64,000 nucleotides of DNA from Nocardioides sp. (GCF_030150155.1 NZ_JASLGR010000040.1:79626-143625), one strand, 5' to 3'. Shown: positions 1-8,897, numbered from the stretch's first letter. A program made the numbers and translations. Notes: a model not told the origin generated them from the letters alone.

Positions 1-54
1 AAGTACAAGGAGACCTCGCGCGGCGGCCTGGCCGTCAACGTGATCGAGTGCTGA
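1..54 (+). CDS. C-terminal end of a probable L-serine dehydratase (partial)
   Basis: The window opens inside a plus-strand reading frame whose last 17 residues read KYKETSRGGLAVNVIEC before a TGA. This matches my memory of the conserved C-terminus of single-chain iron-sulfur L-serine ammonia-lyases (SdaA type), which deaminate serine to pyruvate in the cytoplasm and end with a Cys that helps hold the cluster or the active site. Nothing else of the gene is visible, so the identity rests on a short tail only. Confidence 0.55.
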   Translation, partial: KYKETSRGGLAVNVIEC

Positions 55-121
55 CCCGGTCGCTCTCCTCCCGGTATGTTCTCGATGGAATCACCTGATC
101 TACTCGACAGTTAGGCCTGAC

Positions 122-1174
122 ATGACGCGTCCGCTGCGCAGCCTCGGCTTCCTCACGCTCGGCCTCTTCGACCCCGCCGATCCGGCCCAGGGCCACGAGG
201 AGCTGCTCCAGATCATCGAGCTGGGCGAGGAGCTCGGCTTCGATTCGGCCTGGCTGCGACACCGCCACCTGCAGTACGGCGTCTCCTCGCCGGTCGCGAT
301 CATGGCCGCCGCCACCCAGCGCACCAAGCGGATCCAGCTCGGCACCGCCGTCACACCGCTCGGCGCGGAGAACCCGTTCCGCCTGGCCGAGGACCTCGCC
401 ACCGTCGACCTGCTCAGCTCCCTGGGCACCGCCGAGGGCCGCGGCCGGATCAACCCGGGCTTCTCGGTCGGACCGCCGATGAACTACGACCGGTACAAGG
501 AGGCGCTCTATCCCGGCACCGCCGACGCCGAGGAGCTCGGCTACCCGCGCCTGGAGCGGTTCTTGGCCTACGTCTCCGGGGAGCCGGTCTCCGACTTCGA
601 GGGCACGGTCGGGATCGAGACCTTCGACCGCCGCATCCAGCCCCAGTCCCCCGGCCTGGCCGCGCGCACCTGGTACGGCGCCGGGTCACTGCGCAGCGCC
701 GGCTGGGCGGGCGAGCACGGACTCAACCTGCTCTGCTCCAGCGTGGTCCGCACCGAGGACGACTTCGTCCCGGGGCGTCCCGACGGCGCCGAGTTCGCCC
801 GGATCCAGCGTGCCCAGATCGACCTGTACCGCTCCGTCCATCCGGCCGGCGAGAGCGCCCGCGTCTCCCAGGGCCTGGTCGTGATCCCGACGGACTCCGC
901 CACCCCGGACCAGATCGCCCGCTACACGGCGTACCGACAGGGGCGGCTGGAGCGCACCCGCAGCCCGCAGGGACCGGGGCTGCTCTTCGCACCGGACCTG
1001 ATCGGCACCAGCGCCGAGATCGCCGACCAGCTACGCGCGCACGCCGGCTTCCAGGCGGTCGACGAGGTGGTCTTCGCGCTGCCGTTCACGTTCGCCCATG
1101 CCGACTACGTGCAGATCCTGACCGACATGGCGACCCGGCTCGGGCCGGAGCTGGGCTGGTCACGTCAGGCCTGA
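122..1174 (+). CDS. LLM-class (luciferase-like) flavin-dependent oxidoreductase
   Basis: The 350-residue protein has the bacterial luciferase-like monooxygenase fold: an N-terminal strand (GFLTLGLFDP), then GEELGFDSAWLRHRH, where the family carries a conserved aromatic/His region. This is followed by ATQRTKRIQLGTAVTPLGAENPFRLAEDLATVD and a GRGRINPGFSVG segment that normally binds the F420 or FMN phosphate. Such enzymes use reduced FMN or F420 to oxidise or reduce small organic molecules in the cytosol; the substrate cannot be told. The ATG at 122 follows the probable serine dehydratase by 67 bp and has no strong Shine-Dalgarno, but TAGGCC sits just upstream. It appears monocistronic and converges on the next gene. 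Confidence 0.85.
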   Translation: MTRPLRSLGFLTLGLFDPADPAQGHEELLQIIELGEELGFDSAWLRHRHLQYGVSSPVAIMAAATQRTKRIQLGTAVTPLGAENPFRLAEDLATVDLLSSLGTAEGRGRINPGFSVGPPMNYDRYKEALYPGTADAEELGYPRLERFLAYVSGEPVSDFEGTVGIETFDRRIQPQSPGLAARTWYGAGSLRSAGWAGEHGLNLLCSSVVRTEDDFVPGRPDGAEFARIQRAQIDLYRSVHPAGESARVSQGLVVIPTDSATPDQIARYTAYRQGRLERTRSPQGPGLLFAPDLIGTSAEIADQLRAHAGFQAVDEVVFALPFTFAHADYVQILTDMATRLGPELGWSRQA

Positions 1175-1196
1175 ACCGCCAGGCCCGACGCCGGCC

Positions 1197-2225
1197 TCAG
1201 GCGAACTCGACCTCGTCGAACGTCGTGGTGGTGAAGCGGACCGCAACCGAGACCGTCTCCCCGACCTCGGGGACCCGCGCGCCGGCCGGCAGGTGCAGCA
1301 TCGAGGCCTGCATGTGCGGCGGCTCGGCGAACTCGAGCTGACGGCCGTCCAGGGAGAACGGCGAGCGCAGCGTGCCGCTCGCCTCGATCAGCCCCTTGGC
1401 CACGACCGAGAGCCGGCCACGCGGCGAGGTGTCACCCGAGGGGCCCGAGAGACCCAGGCCGTGCGCGGTGCCCCCGCTGACCACGAGCAGCGACCCCGAC
1501 AGGCCGTGCTGGCCGCGGTAGCCGAACGCCTCACCGCGGGCGATCGGGTGCACGTCCTGCACGATCGCCGACACTGTCAGCGCCCCACGGTCGCCGAGCC
1601 ACAGCCCGGTGCCGATCCGCGGCCTGAAGGTCACGTCGGGGTACAGCCCGCGCAGCCGCTCCAACTCGTCGGCACTCAGGTGCGAGACCCAGACCGTGCT
1701 CAGGCCCGCGCCGATCACGTCGTCGAGCAGGCGGCGTGCCTCCGCGGCGTTGCCGCCCTGCATCGGCAGGTGGATCGTGACGCCCTCGACCCGTGCCCGG
1801 TGCGCGGCGCGACCGGCGACGGCCCACAGGTCGGCCGCCGACATCCCGTGGCGACGCATCGACGTCATCCGCTCCAGCACCACGCGGGCACCCGGCTCGA
1901 CGGCGAGCAGTGCATCGAGGTCCTCGGGGCGCGACACGGTGTGGATCACGCGTCGGGCGTACGCCGGGTCGACGGCACCGTTCCAGGCTCGCCACGGGGT
2001 GAGCACGACCAGGTCGCCGGAGAACCGCGACGCCACCGCACCCAGCTCGGCGTAGGTGCCCACAGCGAGGGTGTCGGCCCCGAGCCACTGTGCCCGGCGG
2101 GCCAGGGCGCCCAGGCCGAGGCCGTAGCCGTTGCCCTTGGCGACCGGGACGATCCCCGGAGTGGCCACGGCGACGGCACGCAGGTGGGCGCGCCAGCGGT
2201 CACCGGCGATGGTGAGCTTCAGCAT
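1197..2225 (-). CDS. Alanine racemase-fold PLP enzyme
   Basis: The 342-residue protein resembles fold-type III alanine racemase. VAKGNGYGLG at residues 28-37 carries the probable PLP lysine (Lys30), and GEAFGYRGQHG around Tyr236 matches the C-terminal catalytic tyrosine region. I chose ATG 2225 rather than an upstream in-frame codon because GAGGGG lies just before it and the FemAB-like gene ends 7 bp upstream. The two are almost certainly co-transcribed. A PLP racemase directly downstream of a peptidoglycan bridge transferase suggests supply or modification of a cell-wall amino acid. It is a little shorter than classical Alr (about 360-380 aa) and divergent in the middle, so the substrate may not be alanine. 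Confidence 0.75.
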   Translation of the reverse strand: MLKLTIAGDRWRAHLRAVAVATPGIVPVAKGNGYGLGLGALARRAQWLGADTLAVGTYAELGAVASRFSGDLVVLTPWRAWNGAVDPAYARRVIHTVSRPEDLDALLAVEPGARVVLERMTSMRRHGMSAADLWAVAGRAAHRARVEGVTIHLPMQGGNAAEARRLLDDVIGAGLSTVWVSHLSADELERLRGLYPDVTFRPRIGTGLWLGDRGALTVSAIVQDVHPIARGEAFGYRGQHGLSGSLLVVSGGTAHGLGLSGPSGDTSPRGRLSVVAKGLIEASGTLRSPFSLDGRQLEFAEPPHMQASMLHLPAGARVPEVGETVSVAVRFTTTTFDEVEFA

Positions 2226-2232
2226 CGACCCC

Positions 2233-3363
2233 TCACCGGCCCCGTCGCGCCATGTACAGGGTGAACGCGCGGTAGAGCAGCGGCTTGAGCGGCTTGTCCC
2301 ACTCGCCGGCGTACTCGACGGCCTGGCCACCGGTGCCGACCTTGAACTGGATCAGGCCGACGTGGGAGTCGGCGGCGTCCAGGGTCGGGGTGATCCCGCG
2401 CAGGTCGTAGACCTCGCAGCCCGCCGCCAGCGCGTCGCGGATCATCGCCCACTGCAGTGCGTTGGAGCCGCGGACGTCGCGCTTCTCGGTGGTCGAGGCG
2501 CCGTAGGAGTACCAGGCGTGCACGCCGACGCGGACCAGGATCGTGGAGGCGACCAGGTCGCCCTGGTGGCGCGCCACGAAGAGGCTGATCCGGTCGGGCT
2601 CCTCGGCGGCCAGGGCGGTGAACATGGTGCGGAAGTACGACAGCGGCCGCGGCGTGAAGTGGTCACGTTCGGCGGTCTCGGCGTAGACCGTGTGGAAGGC
2701 GGCCAGCTGCTCGTCGGACGGCACGCCGCGGACGATCTCGACCTCGACGCCCTCCTTGTCGGCACGCTTGATGTTGCGCCGCCAGAGCTGGTTCATCCCC
2801 CTGAGGACGTCGGCCTCGGTCTTGCCCGCCAGCGGGATCTCGTAGGTGTACTGCGGCTGCCCGGCCCCGAACCCGTCCTCGGGGGACTGCAGGATCCAGC
2901 CGGCCTCGCGCAGCTGGGAGACCACCCGCGCGCCCTCGGCGTACCGCTGCGTCGGGGGCAGCTGGGTGAGCCGTCCGATGGTCTCGTCGGCCACGCCCTC
3001 CTTGACCGTGGCGGCGTCCCAGGTCGCGGTCCGCACCGGCGGACCGAGCCGGATCGCGAAGGCCCCGTTCCTCTTCAGGTACGCCGCCAGCGGGTCGAGC
3101 CACGTCGCGACGTCGCCCGACCAGTCGATCGAGGGCCCCTCGGGCAGGTAGGCCAGGGTGGCTCGCTTGAGCTTCGGCACGGGTCGGTGCAGCACCAGAC
3201 CGGCACCGACGAGCGCGTCGCCGTCGAACCAGCCGACCGACTCCGAACGCCACTCGGTCTTGACCTTCGCCCACGCCGGAGTCTGCAGGAAGCTGACCGA
3301 TCCCTGCCCTCTCACGTAGCCAAGGTGGTCCTCGGTGGAGATGCGTCGCACGGTCAGAGTCAC
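2233..3363 (-). CDS. FemAB/FemX-family peptidoglycan interpeptide-bridge aminoacyl transferase
   Basis: The 376-residue protein shows the double GNAT-like Fem fold. Typical motifs are FLQTPAWAKVK near the N-terminus, LPEGPSID, a central MNQLWRRNIKRADKEGVEVE helix and, near the C-terminus, YSYGASTTEKRDVRGSNALQWAMI, which is diagnostic for the family. Fem proteins transfer an amino acid from aminoacyl-tRNA to the lipid II stem peptide at the inner membrane face. Nocardioides-type walls contain LL-DAP with a glycine bridge, so glycine is the natural guess. The start is GTG 3363 (VTLTVRRIST) with AAGG upstream; longer in-frame extensions are low-complexity Arg/Pro and implausible. It sits 10 bp after the GT87-like gene and 7 bp before the racemase-fold gene. 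Confidence 0.85.
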   Translation of the reverse strand: MTLTVRRISTEDHLGYVRGQGSVSFLQTPAWAKVKTEWRSESVGWFDGDALVGAGLVLHRPVPKLKRATLAYLPEGPSIDWSGDVATWLDPLAAYLKRNGAFAIRLGPPVRTATWDAATVKEGVADETIGRLTQLPPTQRYAEGARVVSQLREAGWILQSPEDGFGAGQPQYTYEIPLAGKTEADVLRGMNQLWRRNIKRADKEGVEVEIVRGVPSDEQLAAFHTVYAETAERDHFTPRPLSYFRTMFTALAAEEPDRISLFVARHQGDLVASTILVRVGVHAWYSYGASTTEKRDVRGSNALQWAMIRDALAAGCEVYDLRGITPTLDAADSHVGLIQFKVGTGGQAVEYAGEWDKPLKPLLYRAFTLYMARRGR

Positions 3364-3373
3364 GCGACCGACC

Positions 3374-4726
3374 TTAAACCTGGGTCCGCGCGGGGGCCAT
3401 TTCCCTAGGCTCGGCGAGCGGCTCAGGCGCACGCCGCGCGGGCCACCAGGACCGCACGATGCGGCTGACCAGCCACAGCTCGCCGACCACCCTGACACCG
3501 ATCCCGATCCAGTAGAACGGCTGCTTGTCGCCGCCCCCGGCGTTGAGGAACCCGCCGAGGTACCACCAGCAGCACGCGAAGAAGACGAACTCGCACGCCT
3601 GCCACCAGACCTGGTCGCGCAGCCGGGGCCGGGCGATCACTGCCAGCGGCAGCAGCCAGAGCACGTACTGCGGCGAGTAGACCTTGTTCACGATCAGGAA
3701 GCCGGCGACGATCACGAAGCCGAGCTCGGCGAAGGACGGCGTACGCCGGGCGGCGAGACCGACAGCGAGCGTCAGGCCGCACCAGGCACCGAAGAGGAGC
3801 CAGGACCAAACGTTGATGGTGTGCGGGGTGAAGACGTGGCCGGTGGCCTGCTGCGCGACCAGCCAGAGCGAGCCCAGGTCGGCGCCGCGGCCGGAGTTGA
3901 AGGTCCAGAAGACGTTCCACTCGGCGTAGCCGCTGAGCATCGCCGGTGCGTTGACCAGCAGCCAGGTGATCACCGCAGCGGCGGTGGCGGTGACGAAGGC
4001 GGGGATCTGGCGCCGCCGCAGGCAGATCACCAGCAGCGCGCCGAGCAGGAAGAGCGGGTAGAGCTTGACCGCGGTGCCCAGCCCGATCGCGATGCCGGTC
4101 CAGCCGGGCTGACCGCGCGACCAGGAGAAGAGCGCACCGGCGACGCAGGCCACGGCGAGCATGTCCCAGTTCACCAGGCCGGTGAAGAGCAGCATCGGCG
4201 AGGCGGCGAACGCCAGCGTCTCCCAGGGCCGCAGCTGGGGCCGCTCGCCGGGTCGGCGGTGCCGGATCATGGCGAGCAGCCAGGTCGAGGCCAGGGCGAG
4301 CAGGCCGAAGCCCACGGCGTTGACCGCGACGTAGAGCACGATCTCGCGGTGCACCGAGGGCATCCCCCAGAGCTGGTCGACGCTGGCGGCGTAGCGCTCG
4401 TCGAGGTCGGGCGAGCCCGCGATGATGTGGGTCACCCAGGCGGTGCCCCAGGCCCAGTAGGCGATCCCGACCGGGTACTCCATCACCTCGTAGCGCTGCC
4501 GCGTCTGAGCGTCGTCGCTGTAGGGCCAGGAGAGCTCGGCCAGGCCCCGTGCGGTGTACAGGTAGGGCAGGTCGGAGTAGCACATCTGGACGTACCGGCT
4601 CTCGCCGTTCTCCCAGGTCTGCGACGCACAGCCGCCCTTCTGCACCATCCCGAGGGCGAAGGTCACCGCCGTGACGAGCAGCAGCACCCGCAGCGGCGAC
4701 CACCAGGCCCGGCCCTCGTGCTTCAT
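3374..4726 (-). CDS. GT87-type membrane polyprenyl-phosphate-dependent glycosyltransferase
   Basis: The 450-residue integral membrane protein has about 10-12 hydrophobic segments and a first extracytoplasmic loop rich in acidic and aromatic residues (ELSWPYSDD, EVMEYPVG). This is the layout of the DUF2029/GT87 alpha-mannosyltransferases of actinobacteria, which use polyprenyl-phospho-mannose to extend cell-envelope glycolipids or glycans outside the membrane. In Mycobacterium the homologue Rv0051 also directly follows ponA1, so the neighbourhood supports the call. ATG 4726 lies 7 bp after the PBP stop codon with GAGG before it; the longer upstream extension would overlap the PBP gene. The acceptor and sugar are unknown. 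Confidence 0.8.
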   Translation of the reverse strand: MKHEGRAWWSPLRVLLLVTAVTFALGMVQKGGCASQTWENGESRYVQMCYSDLPYLYTARGLAELSWPYSDDAQTRQRYEVMEYPVGIAYWAWGTAWVTHIIAGSPDLDERYAASVDQLWGMPSVHREIVLYVAVNAVGFGLLALASTWLLAMIRHRRPGERPQLRPWETLAFAASPMLLFTGLVNWDMLAVACVAGALFSWSRGQPGWTGIAIGLGTAVKLYPLFLLGALLVICLRRRQIPAFVTATAAAVITWLLVNAPAMLSGYAEWNVFWTFNSGRGADLGSLWLVAQQATGHVFTPHTINVWSWLLFGAWCGLTLAVGLAARRTPSFAELGFVIVAGFLIVNKVYSPQYVLWLLPLAVIARPRLRDQVWWQACEFVFFACCWWYLGGFLNAGGGDKQPFYWIGIGVRVVGELWLVSRIVRSWWPARRAPEPLAEPREMAPARTQV

Positions 4727-4733
4727 CACTGCC

Positions 4734-7022
4734 TCAGGAGGTGGAGCGCTGACCCGCGGCCCCGTTGCCACAGGGCAGCTGACCACAGTTCGAGGCCTGG
4801 GCCGTCGGCGACGTCACCGGTGGCGTCGTGGCCGGAGCCGTGGTCTCCGGCGGCGCGGTGGTCGCCGGCGGTGCGGTGGACGGGGCTGCGGTGGTCGACG
4901 GCGCTGCCGGGGCCGAGGAGCTGGCCTTCTTCGAGGGCTTGTCCTTCTTCGGCGCCGCGGCCTTCGTGGTCGGTGTGGCCAGGCTGGCCTCGTGACCGTG
5001 CGTGGGCGGCGTACCGGTGAGCCAGGCAGCGGCCGGGAACGGGATCACCTCGGTGCCGGTCAGGTCGGCCTGCATCACCGAGAGCCAGGTGCGGGTCGGG
5101 TAGTCGGCACCGAAGTACGACGGCATCCAGCCGTCGATCTGCTCGCGACCGTTGCCGCGGACGTACATCACCGCGGTGGACAGCTGCGGGGTGTAGCCGA
5201 CGAACCAGGCCGAGGAGACGTGGTCGTTGCCGTTGGTCGCGGTGCCGGTCTTGCCGGCCGCCGGGCGACCCAGGGCACGGGCCTTCTGCCCGGTACCGGA
5301 GTTGACCACCTGCTGGAGGGCGTACGACGTGTCGGCCGCGACCTCCTCGCTGATCGCCTGGCTGGTGTTGTTCTTCCACTGGTAGCGCACCACGCCGTTG
5401 CGGTCGACGACCTTGGTGATGACGTGCACGTCGGCGCGCTTGCCGCCGGCCGCGATGGTGCCGTAGGCGTTGGCCAGGTTGATCGGGCTGACCTGCGCCT
5501 TGCCCAGCGAGATCAGGGTGTCCTTGGGGTAGAAGTCCTTGGTGGTGGACGGGATGCCGGGATTCTTCTGCTGCGCGGTCTCGCCGGGGATGCCCATCGC
5601 GGTGGCGGTGTCGTACATCGCCTTCGGACCGTTGTCCATCGACTGGGTCATGTCGATGAAGGCGGTGTTGACCGACTGCTCCATCGCCTTGATCGAGGTG
5701 ATGTGGGAGCCGTAGCTGGTGCCGCTGCCCGAGCCCTCGTTCTGCACCGTGAGGGTGGAGCCGGGGAAGCGGTACGGCGACATGCCGTCCCACGTGGACT
5801 TGAGCGAGAAGCCCTGCTTGAGCGCCGCAGCGAGGGTGAAGGCCTTCATCGTGGAGCCGGCCATGCCGCCCTGCTCAGCCCAGTTCAGCTCGGACTTGAG
5901 GAAGTCCTGGCCGCCGTAGAAGCCGACCAGCGCACCGGTGCCGGGCACCACGGAGGCGACACCGACGTGGAGCTGCTTGTCGGTGATCTTGGAGCCGTCC
6001 TGCGCGGTGGTCGGCACGTTGGCCTTGACCGCGTCCTGGGCGGCGGCCATCGCCTGCTTGGTGAAGGTGGTGGTGACGCGCAGGCCACCGCCGGTGATCT
6101 CCTGGTCGGAGAAGCCGAGCTTGTTCAGCTCCGACTCGACCAGGTTGAGCATGAAGCCCTTCTGGCCACCCTTGGCCGAGGACTGCTTCTGCTTGGGGAA
6201 CTTAGGCAGCGCCGCGGAGGCCTTGGCACCCTCGGTGTCGGTGATGTTGCCGGCCTGGACCATGCCGTTGATCACGTAGCGATAGCGAGCCAGCAGGGTC
6301 TTGTTCACTCCGGCGTCGCCGGTCCGGCTGGGCTCCATCGCGGTCGGGTTGTTGAGCACCGACGCGAGTACGGCGCACTGCTGCACGTTCAGGTCGTGCG
6401 CGGGCTTGTCGAAGAACGCCTTCGACGCGGCCTGGATGCCGTAGGCACCACGGCCGAAGTAGATGGTGTTGAGGTAGCCCTCGAGGATCTCCTGCTTGCT
6501 CTTGGAGCGCTGCAGCTTCAGGGAGAGGATCGCTTCCTTGATCTTCCGCTTGTAGGTGCGCTCCTGGTTCAGATACAGGATCTTCACGTACTGCTGGGTG
6601 ATCGTGGAGGCACCGCCGGTGATCTGGCCGGACTGGGCGTTGGAGAACGCCGCCCGCAGGATCCCCTTGGGGTCGATGCCCTTGTCGGTCCAGAACGAGC
6701 GGTTCTCCGCGGCGACCACTGCCTGCTTGATGCACTCGGGCATCTGCTGGTACGAGATCGACTCGCGGTTCTGCTGCGCGAACTGGCCGACCTCGGCCTT
6801 GCCGCCCGCGTAGTAGACGAACGTGGTCTGCGTCTGGAACGCCTCGTTGGGGTTCGGGATGGAGGTGCGCTGGTAGATGATCACGCCCACCACGACGAGC
6901 AGCACGAAGAGCGACAGCGCGCTGATCACTCCCCACTTGAGGATCCGCAGGGTCCATCCGCGGACGCCCAACGGCTTCTTGGGTGCCTTGCTGCGCCGCA
7001 CCGGCGCCTTCTTCTTGGGCAC
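4734..7022 (-). CDS. ponA: Class A penicillin-binding protein (glycosyltransferase/transpeptidase)
   Basis: The bifunctional murein polymerase has a basic cytoplasmic tail, one membrane anchor (VISALSLFVLLVVVGVIIYQ), a GT51 domain and a transpeptidase domain. GT51 motifs include AAENRSFW, where Glu is kept but the usual following Asp is Asn, GGASTITQQYVK and RGAYGIQAAS. Transpeptidase motifs are Ser-Thr-Met-Lys within AGSTMKAF, SVNTAF and KTGTATNG. The C-terminus is a Pro/Ala/Thr-rich tail of about 80 residues ending in two Cys. I chose GTG 7022 (VPKKKAPVRR) because GGGAA lies 7 nt upstream; GTG 7040 is an alternative. It heads an operon with the GT87-like, FemAB and racemase-fold genes, all cell-envelope functions, and is divergent from padR. 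Confidence 0.93.
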   Translation of the reverse strand: MPKKKAPVRRSKAPKKPLGVRGWTLRILKWGVISALSLFVLLVVVGVIIYQRTSIPNPNEAFQTQTTFVYYAGGKAEVGQFAQQNRESISYQQMPECIKQAVVAAENRSFWTDKGIDPKGILRAAFSNAQSGQITGGASTITQQYVKILYLNQERTYKRKIKEAILSLKLQRSKSKQEILEGYLNTIYFGRGAYGIQAASKAFFDKPAHDLNVQQCAVLASVLNNPTAMEPSRTGDAGVNKTLLARYRYVINGMVQAGNITDTEGAKASAALPKFPKQKQSSAKGGQKGFMLNLVESELNKLGFSDQEITGGGLRVTTTFTKQAMAAAQDAVKANVPTTAQDGSKITDKQLHVGVASVVPGTGALVGFYGGQDFLKSELNWAEQGGMAGSTMKAFTLAAALKQGFSLKSTWDGMSPYRFPGSTLTVQNEGSGSGTSYGSHITSIKAMEQSVNTAFIDMTQSMDNGPKAMYDTATAMGIPGETAQQKNPGIPSTTKDFYPKDTLISLGKAQVSPINLANAYGTIAAGGKRADVHVITKVVDRNGVVRYQWKNNTSQAISEEVAADTSYALQQVVNSGTGQKARALGRPAAGKTGTATNGNDHVSSAWFVGYTPQLSTAVMYVRGNGREQIDGWMPSYFGADYPTRTWLSVMQADLTGTEVIPFPAAAWLTGTPPTHGHEASLATPTTKAAAPKKDKPSKKASSSAPAAPSTTAAPSTAPPATTAPPETTAPATTPPVTSPTAQASNCGQLPCGNGAAGQRSTS

Positions 7023-7132
7023 CGCCCTGTTCCCACTCACAGAGGAAGAGAGTACGCACTCGGCCTCAGCGCGCCTGAACTCACGCTCAGACTGCGCGAT
7101 GCAAACTCGCGATGTGTCGGTGATTCGCAACA

Positions 7133-7158
7133 GCGAGATATATCGCTACGATGTATCC
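7133..7158 (+). promoter_or_regulatory. padR-ino1 promoter with inverted repeat
   Basis: GCGAGATATATCGC (7133-7146) is an imperfect palindrome with arms GCGA/TCGC around ATAT, of the AT-centred kind bound by PadR repressors. It immediately precedes a -10-like TACGAT (7147-7152) that lies 6 nt before the padR ATG, so the transcript is probably leaderless and the repeat is placed to block RNA polymerase. Autoregulation by the encoded PadR protein is an inference. Confidence 0.55.
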
Positions 7159-7722
7159 ATGGCACGCCGCGCAGAGACCATCGAGCTCGCAGTCCTCGGA
7201 CTGCTGCACGAGGGACCCATGCACGGCTACGAGCTGCGCAAGCGGCTCAACCTCATGCTCGGCTGGGGCCGGGTGCTCTCCTACGGATCGCTCTACCCCA
7301 CCCTGAAGAAGATGCTTCGAGCTGCTCTCATCGAAGAGGAGACGACCACGGTCACGCCGGTCACCCGGCGTCCCAGGATCGTCTACAAGGTGACCGACGC
7401 CGGTCACCGTGAGTTCGAGCGGCTGATGTCGGAGGTCGGTCCCACCGCGTGGGAGGACGACAACTTCGACATCCGCTTCGCCTTCTTCGGTCGCACGGAC
7501 ATGGAGATCCGGCTGCGCGTCCTCGAGGGACGTCGTACTCGCCTCCAGGAGCGGCTCGACCGGGTCCAGCGTGAGCTGTCCATGACACAGAAAGAGGTCG
7601 ACCAGTACGCCGCCGAGCTGCAACGGCACGGCGTCGAGCAGGTCGAGCGGGAAGTCCTGTGGCTTTCCGGCCTCATCAATGCCGAGCGGAATTCGCCGGC
7701 TACCTCTAGGAAGGAGCCCTGA
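7159..7722 (+). CDS. PadR-family transcriptional regulator
   Basis: The 187-residue protein begins with a PadR winged helix: ELAVLGLLHEGPMHGYELRKRL, then GSLYPTLKKMLRAALIEEE and RIVYKVTDAGHREFERLM. A C-terminal helical dimerisation part (residues about 115-165) is rich in Arg/Glu/Gln. It overlaps ino1 by one base (TGATG), so the two are co-transcribed. The same padR-ino1 pairing is known in Mycobacterium (Rv0047c-Rv0046c). It probably senses an unknown ligand and controls inositol synthesis through the palindrome just upstream. ATG 7159 is chosen over upstream in-frame extension because it begins the conserved domain and sits at the expected distance from the -10 element. Confidence 0.9.
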   Translation: MARRAETIELAVLGLLHEGPMHGYELRKRLNLMLGWGRVLSYGSLYPTLKKMLRAALIEEETTTVTPVTRRPRIVYKVTDAGHREFERLMSEVGPTAWEDDNFDIRFAFFGRTDMEIRLRVLEGRRTRLQERLDRVQRELSMTQKEVDQYAAELQRHGVEQVEREVLWLSGLINAERNSPATSRKEP

Positions 7723-8804
7723 TGGGTTCGGTTCGCGTAGCAATTGCTGGTGTGGGTAACTGCGCCAGCTCCCTGGTTCAGGGTGTCGAGTTCTACAAGG
7801 ACGCCGACGCGTCGAGCACCGTTCCGGGGCTCATGCACGTCAAGTTCGGTGACTACCACGTCTCCGACGTCGAGTTCGTCGCTGCGTTCGACGTCGACGA
7901 CAAGAAGGTCGGCAAGGACCTCTCCGAGGCGATCAACTCCTCCGAGAACAACACCATCAAGATCGCCGACGTCCCGTTCAAGGACGTCGAGGTCCAGAAG
8001 GGCCCGACCCTCGACGGTCTCGGCAAGTACTACCGCCTCACCATCGACGAGTCCTCGGCCGCCGACGTCGACGTCGTCCAGATCCTCAAGGACAAGAAGG
8101 TCGACGTCCTCGTCTCCTACCTGCCCGTGGGCTCGGAGGAGGCTGACAAGTTCTACGCGCAGGCCGCGATCGACGCCGGCGTCGCCTTCGTCAACGCCCT
8201 GCCCGTCTTCATCGCCTCGGACCCCGAGTGGGCCCAGAAGTTCACCGACGCCGGTGTTCCGATCGTCGGCGACGACATCAAGTCCCAGGTCGGCGCCACC
8301 ATCACGCACCGCGTGATGGCGAAGCTGTTCGAGGACCGTGGCGTCATCCTGGACCGCACGTACCAGCTCAACGTCGGCGGCAACATGGACTTCAAGAACA
8401 TGCTCGAGCGTGAGCGTCTGGAGTCCAAGAAGGTCTCCAAGACCCAGGCCGTGACCTCGAACCTGACCGGTCCGCTGTCGGGCAAGATCGACGACAAGAA
8501 CGTCCACATCGGTCCGTCGGACTACGTGGCGTGGCTCGACGACCGCAAGTGGGCCTACGTCCGCCTCGAGGGTCGTGCCTTCGGTGACGTTCCGCTCAAC
8601 CTGGAGTACAAGCTCGAGGTGTGGGACTCCCCGAACAGCGCCGGCATCATCATCGACGCCGTCCGCGCCGCCAAGATCGCCAAGGACCGCGGCATCGGCG
8701 GCCCGATCCTCCCGGCTTCGGCCTACCTCATGAAGAGCCCGCCGGTTCAGATCGAGGACACCGAGGGTCGCGCCCAGCTCGAGGCCTTCATCATCGGCGC
8801 CTGA
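7722..8804 (+). CDS. ino1: Inositol-3-phosphate synthase
   Basis: The 360-residue NAD-dependent enzyme converts glucose-6-phosphate to 1D-myo-inositol-3-phosphate in the cytosol, feeding phosphatidylinositol, mycothiol and related actinobacterial products. The N-terminal Rossmann motif AIAGVGNCASSLVQG, the DYHVSDVEFVAAFDVD region, PVFIASDP, GDDIKSQVGAT, LNVGGNMDFKNM and the SPNSAGIIIDAVRAAK helix are all characteristic of the actinobacterial Ino1 family, and the length is typical. The start overlaps the padR stop and has AAGGAG at 7711-7716. Codon use is strongly biased to C/G-ending codons, as expected of a highly expressed gene, and a strong hairpin follows. Confidence 0.97.
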   Translation: MGSVRVAIAGVGNCASSLVQGVEFYKDADASSTVPGLMHVKFGDYHVSDVEFVAAFDVDDKKVGKDLSEAINSSENNTIKIADVPFKDVEVQKGPTLDGLGKYYRLTIDESSAADVDVVQILKDKKVDVLVSYLPVGSEEADKFYAQAAIDAGVAFVNALPVFIASDPEWAQKFTDAGVPIVGDDIKSQVGATITHRVMAKLFEDRGVILDRTYQLNVGGNMDFKNMLERERLESKKVSKTQAVTSNLTGPLSGKIDDKNVHIGPSDYVAWLDDRKWAYVRLEGRAFGDVPLNLEYKLEVWDSPNSAGIIIDAVRAAKIAKDRGIGGPILPASAYLMKSPPVQIEDTEGRAQLEAFIIGA

Positions 8805-8814
8805 GCCACCTCGT

Positions 8815-8850
8815 CTGGACCCCTGCTCGCTACGGCGAGCAGGGGTCCAG
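8815..8850 (+). terminator. Rho-independent terminator after ino1
   Basis: A perfect 16-bp stem (CTGGACCCCTGCTCGC at 8815-8830 paired with 8835-8850) encloses the tetraloop TACG and is followed shortly by CCCATTTT. It lies 10 bp after the ino1 stop. Confidence 0.85.
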
Positions 8851-8897
8851 CCCATTTTCGGCGCTTCACTCCCCCGGCACGCGGGTACGCTCCCGAC

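Noticed and set aside
4671..7412. Long plus-strand open frame opposite ponA
   Set aside because: Antisense to a confidently identified PBP; the translation is Leu/Arg/Gly-rich with no domain.
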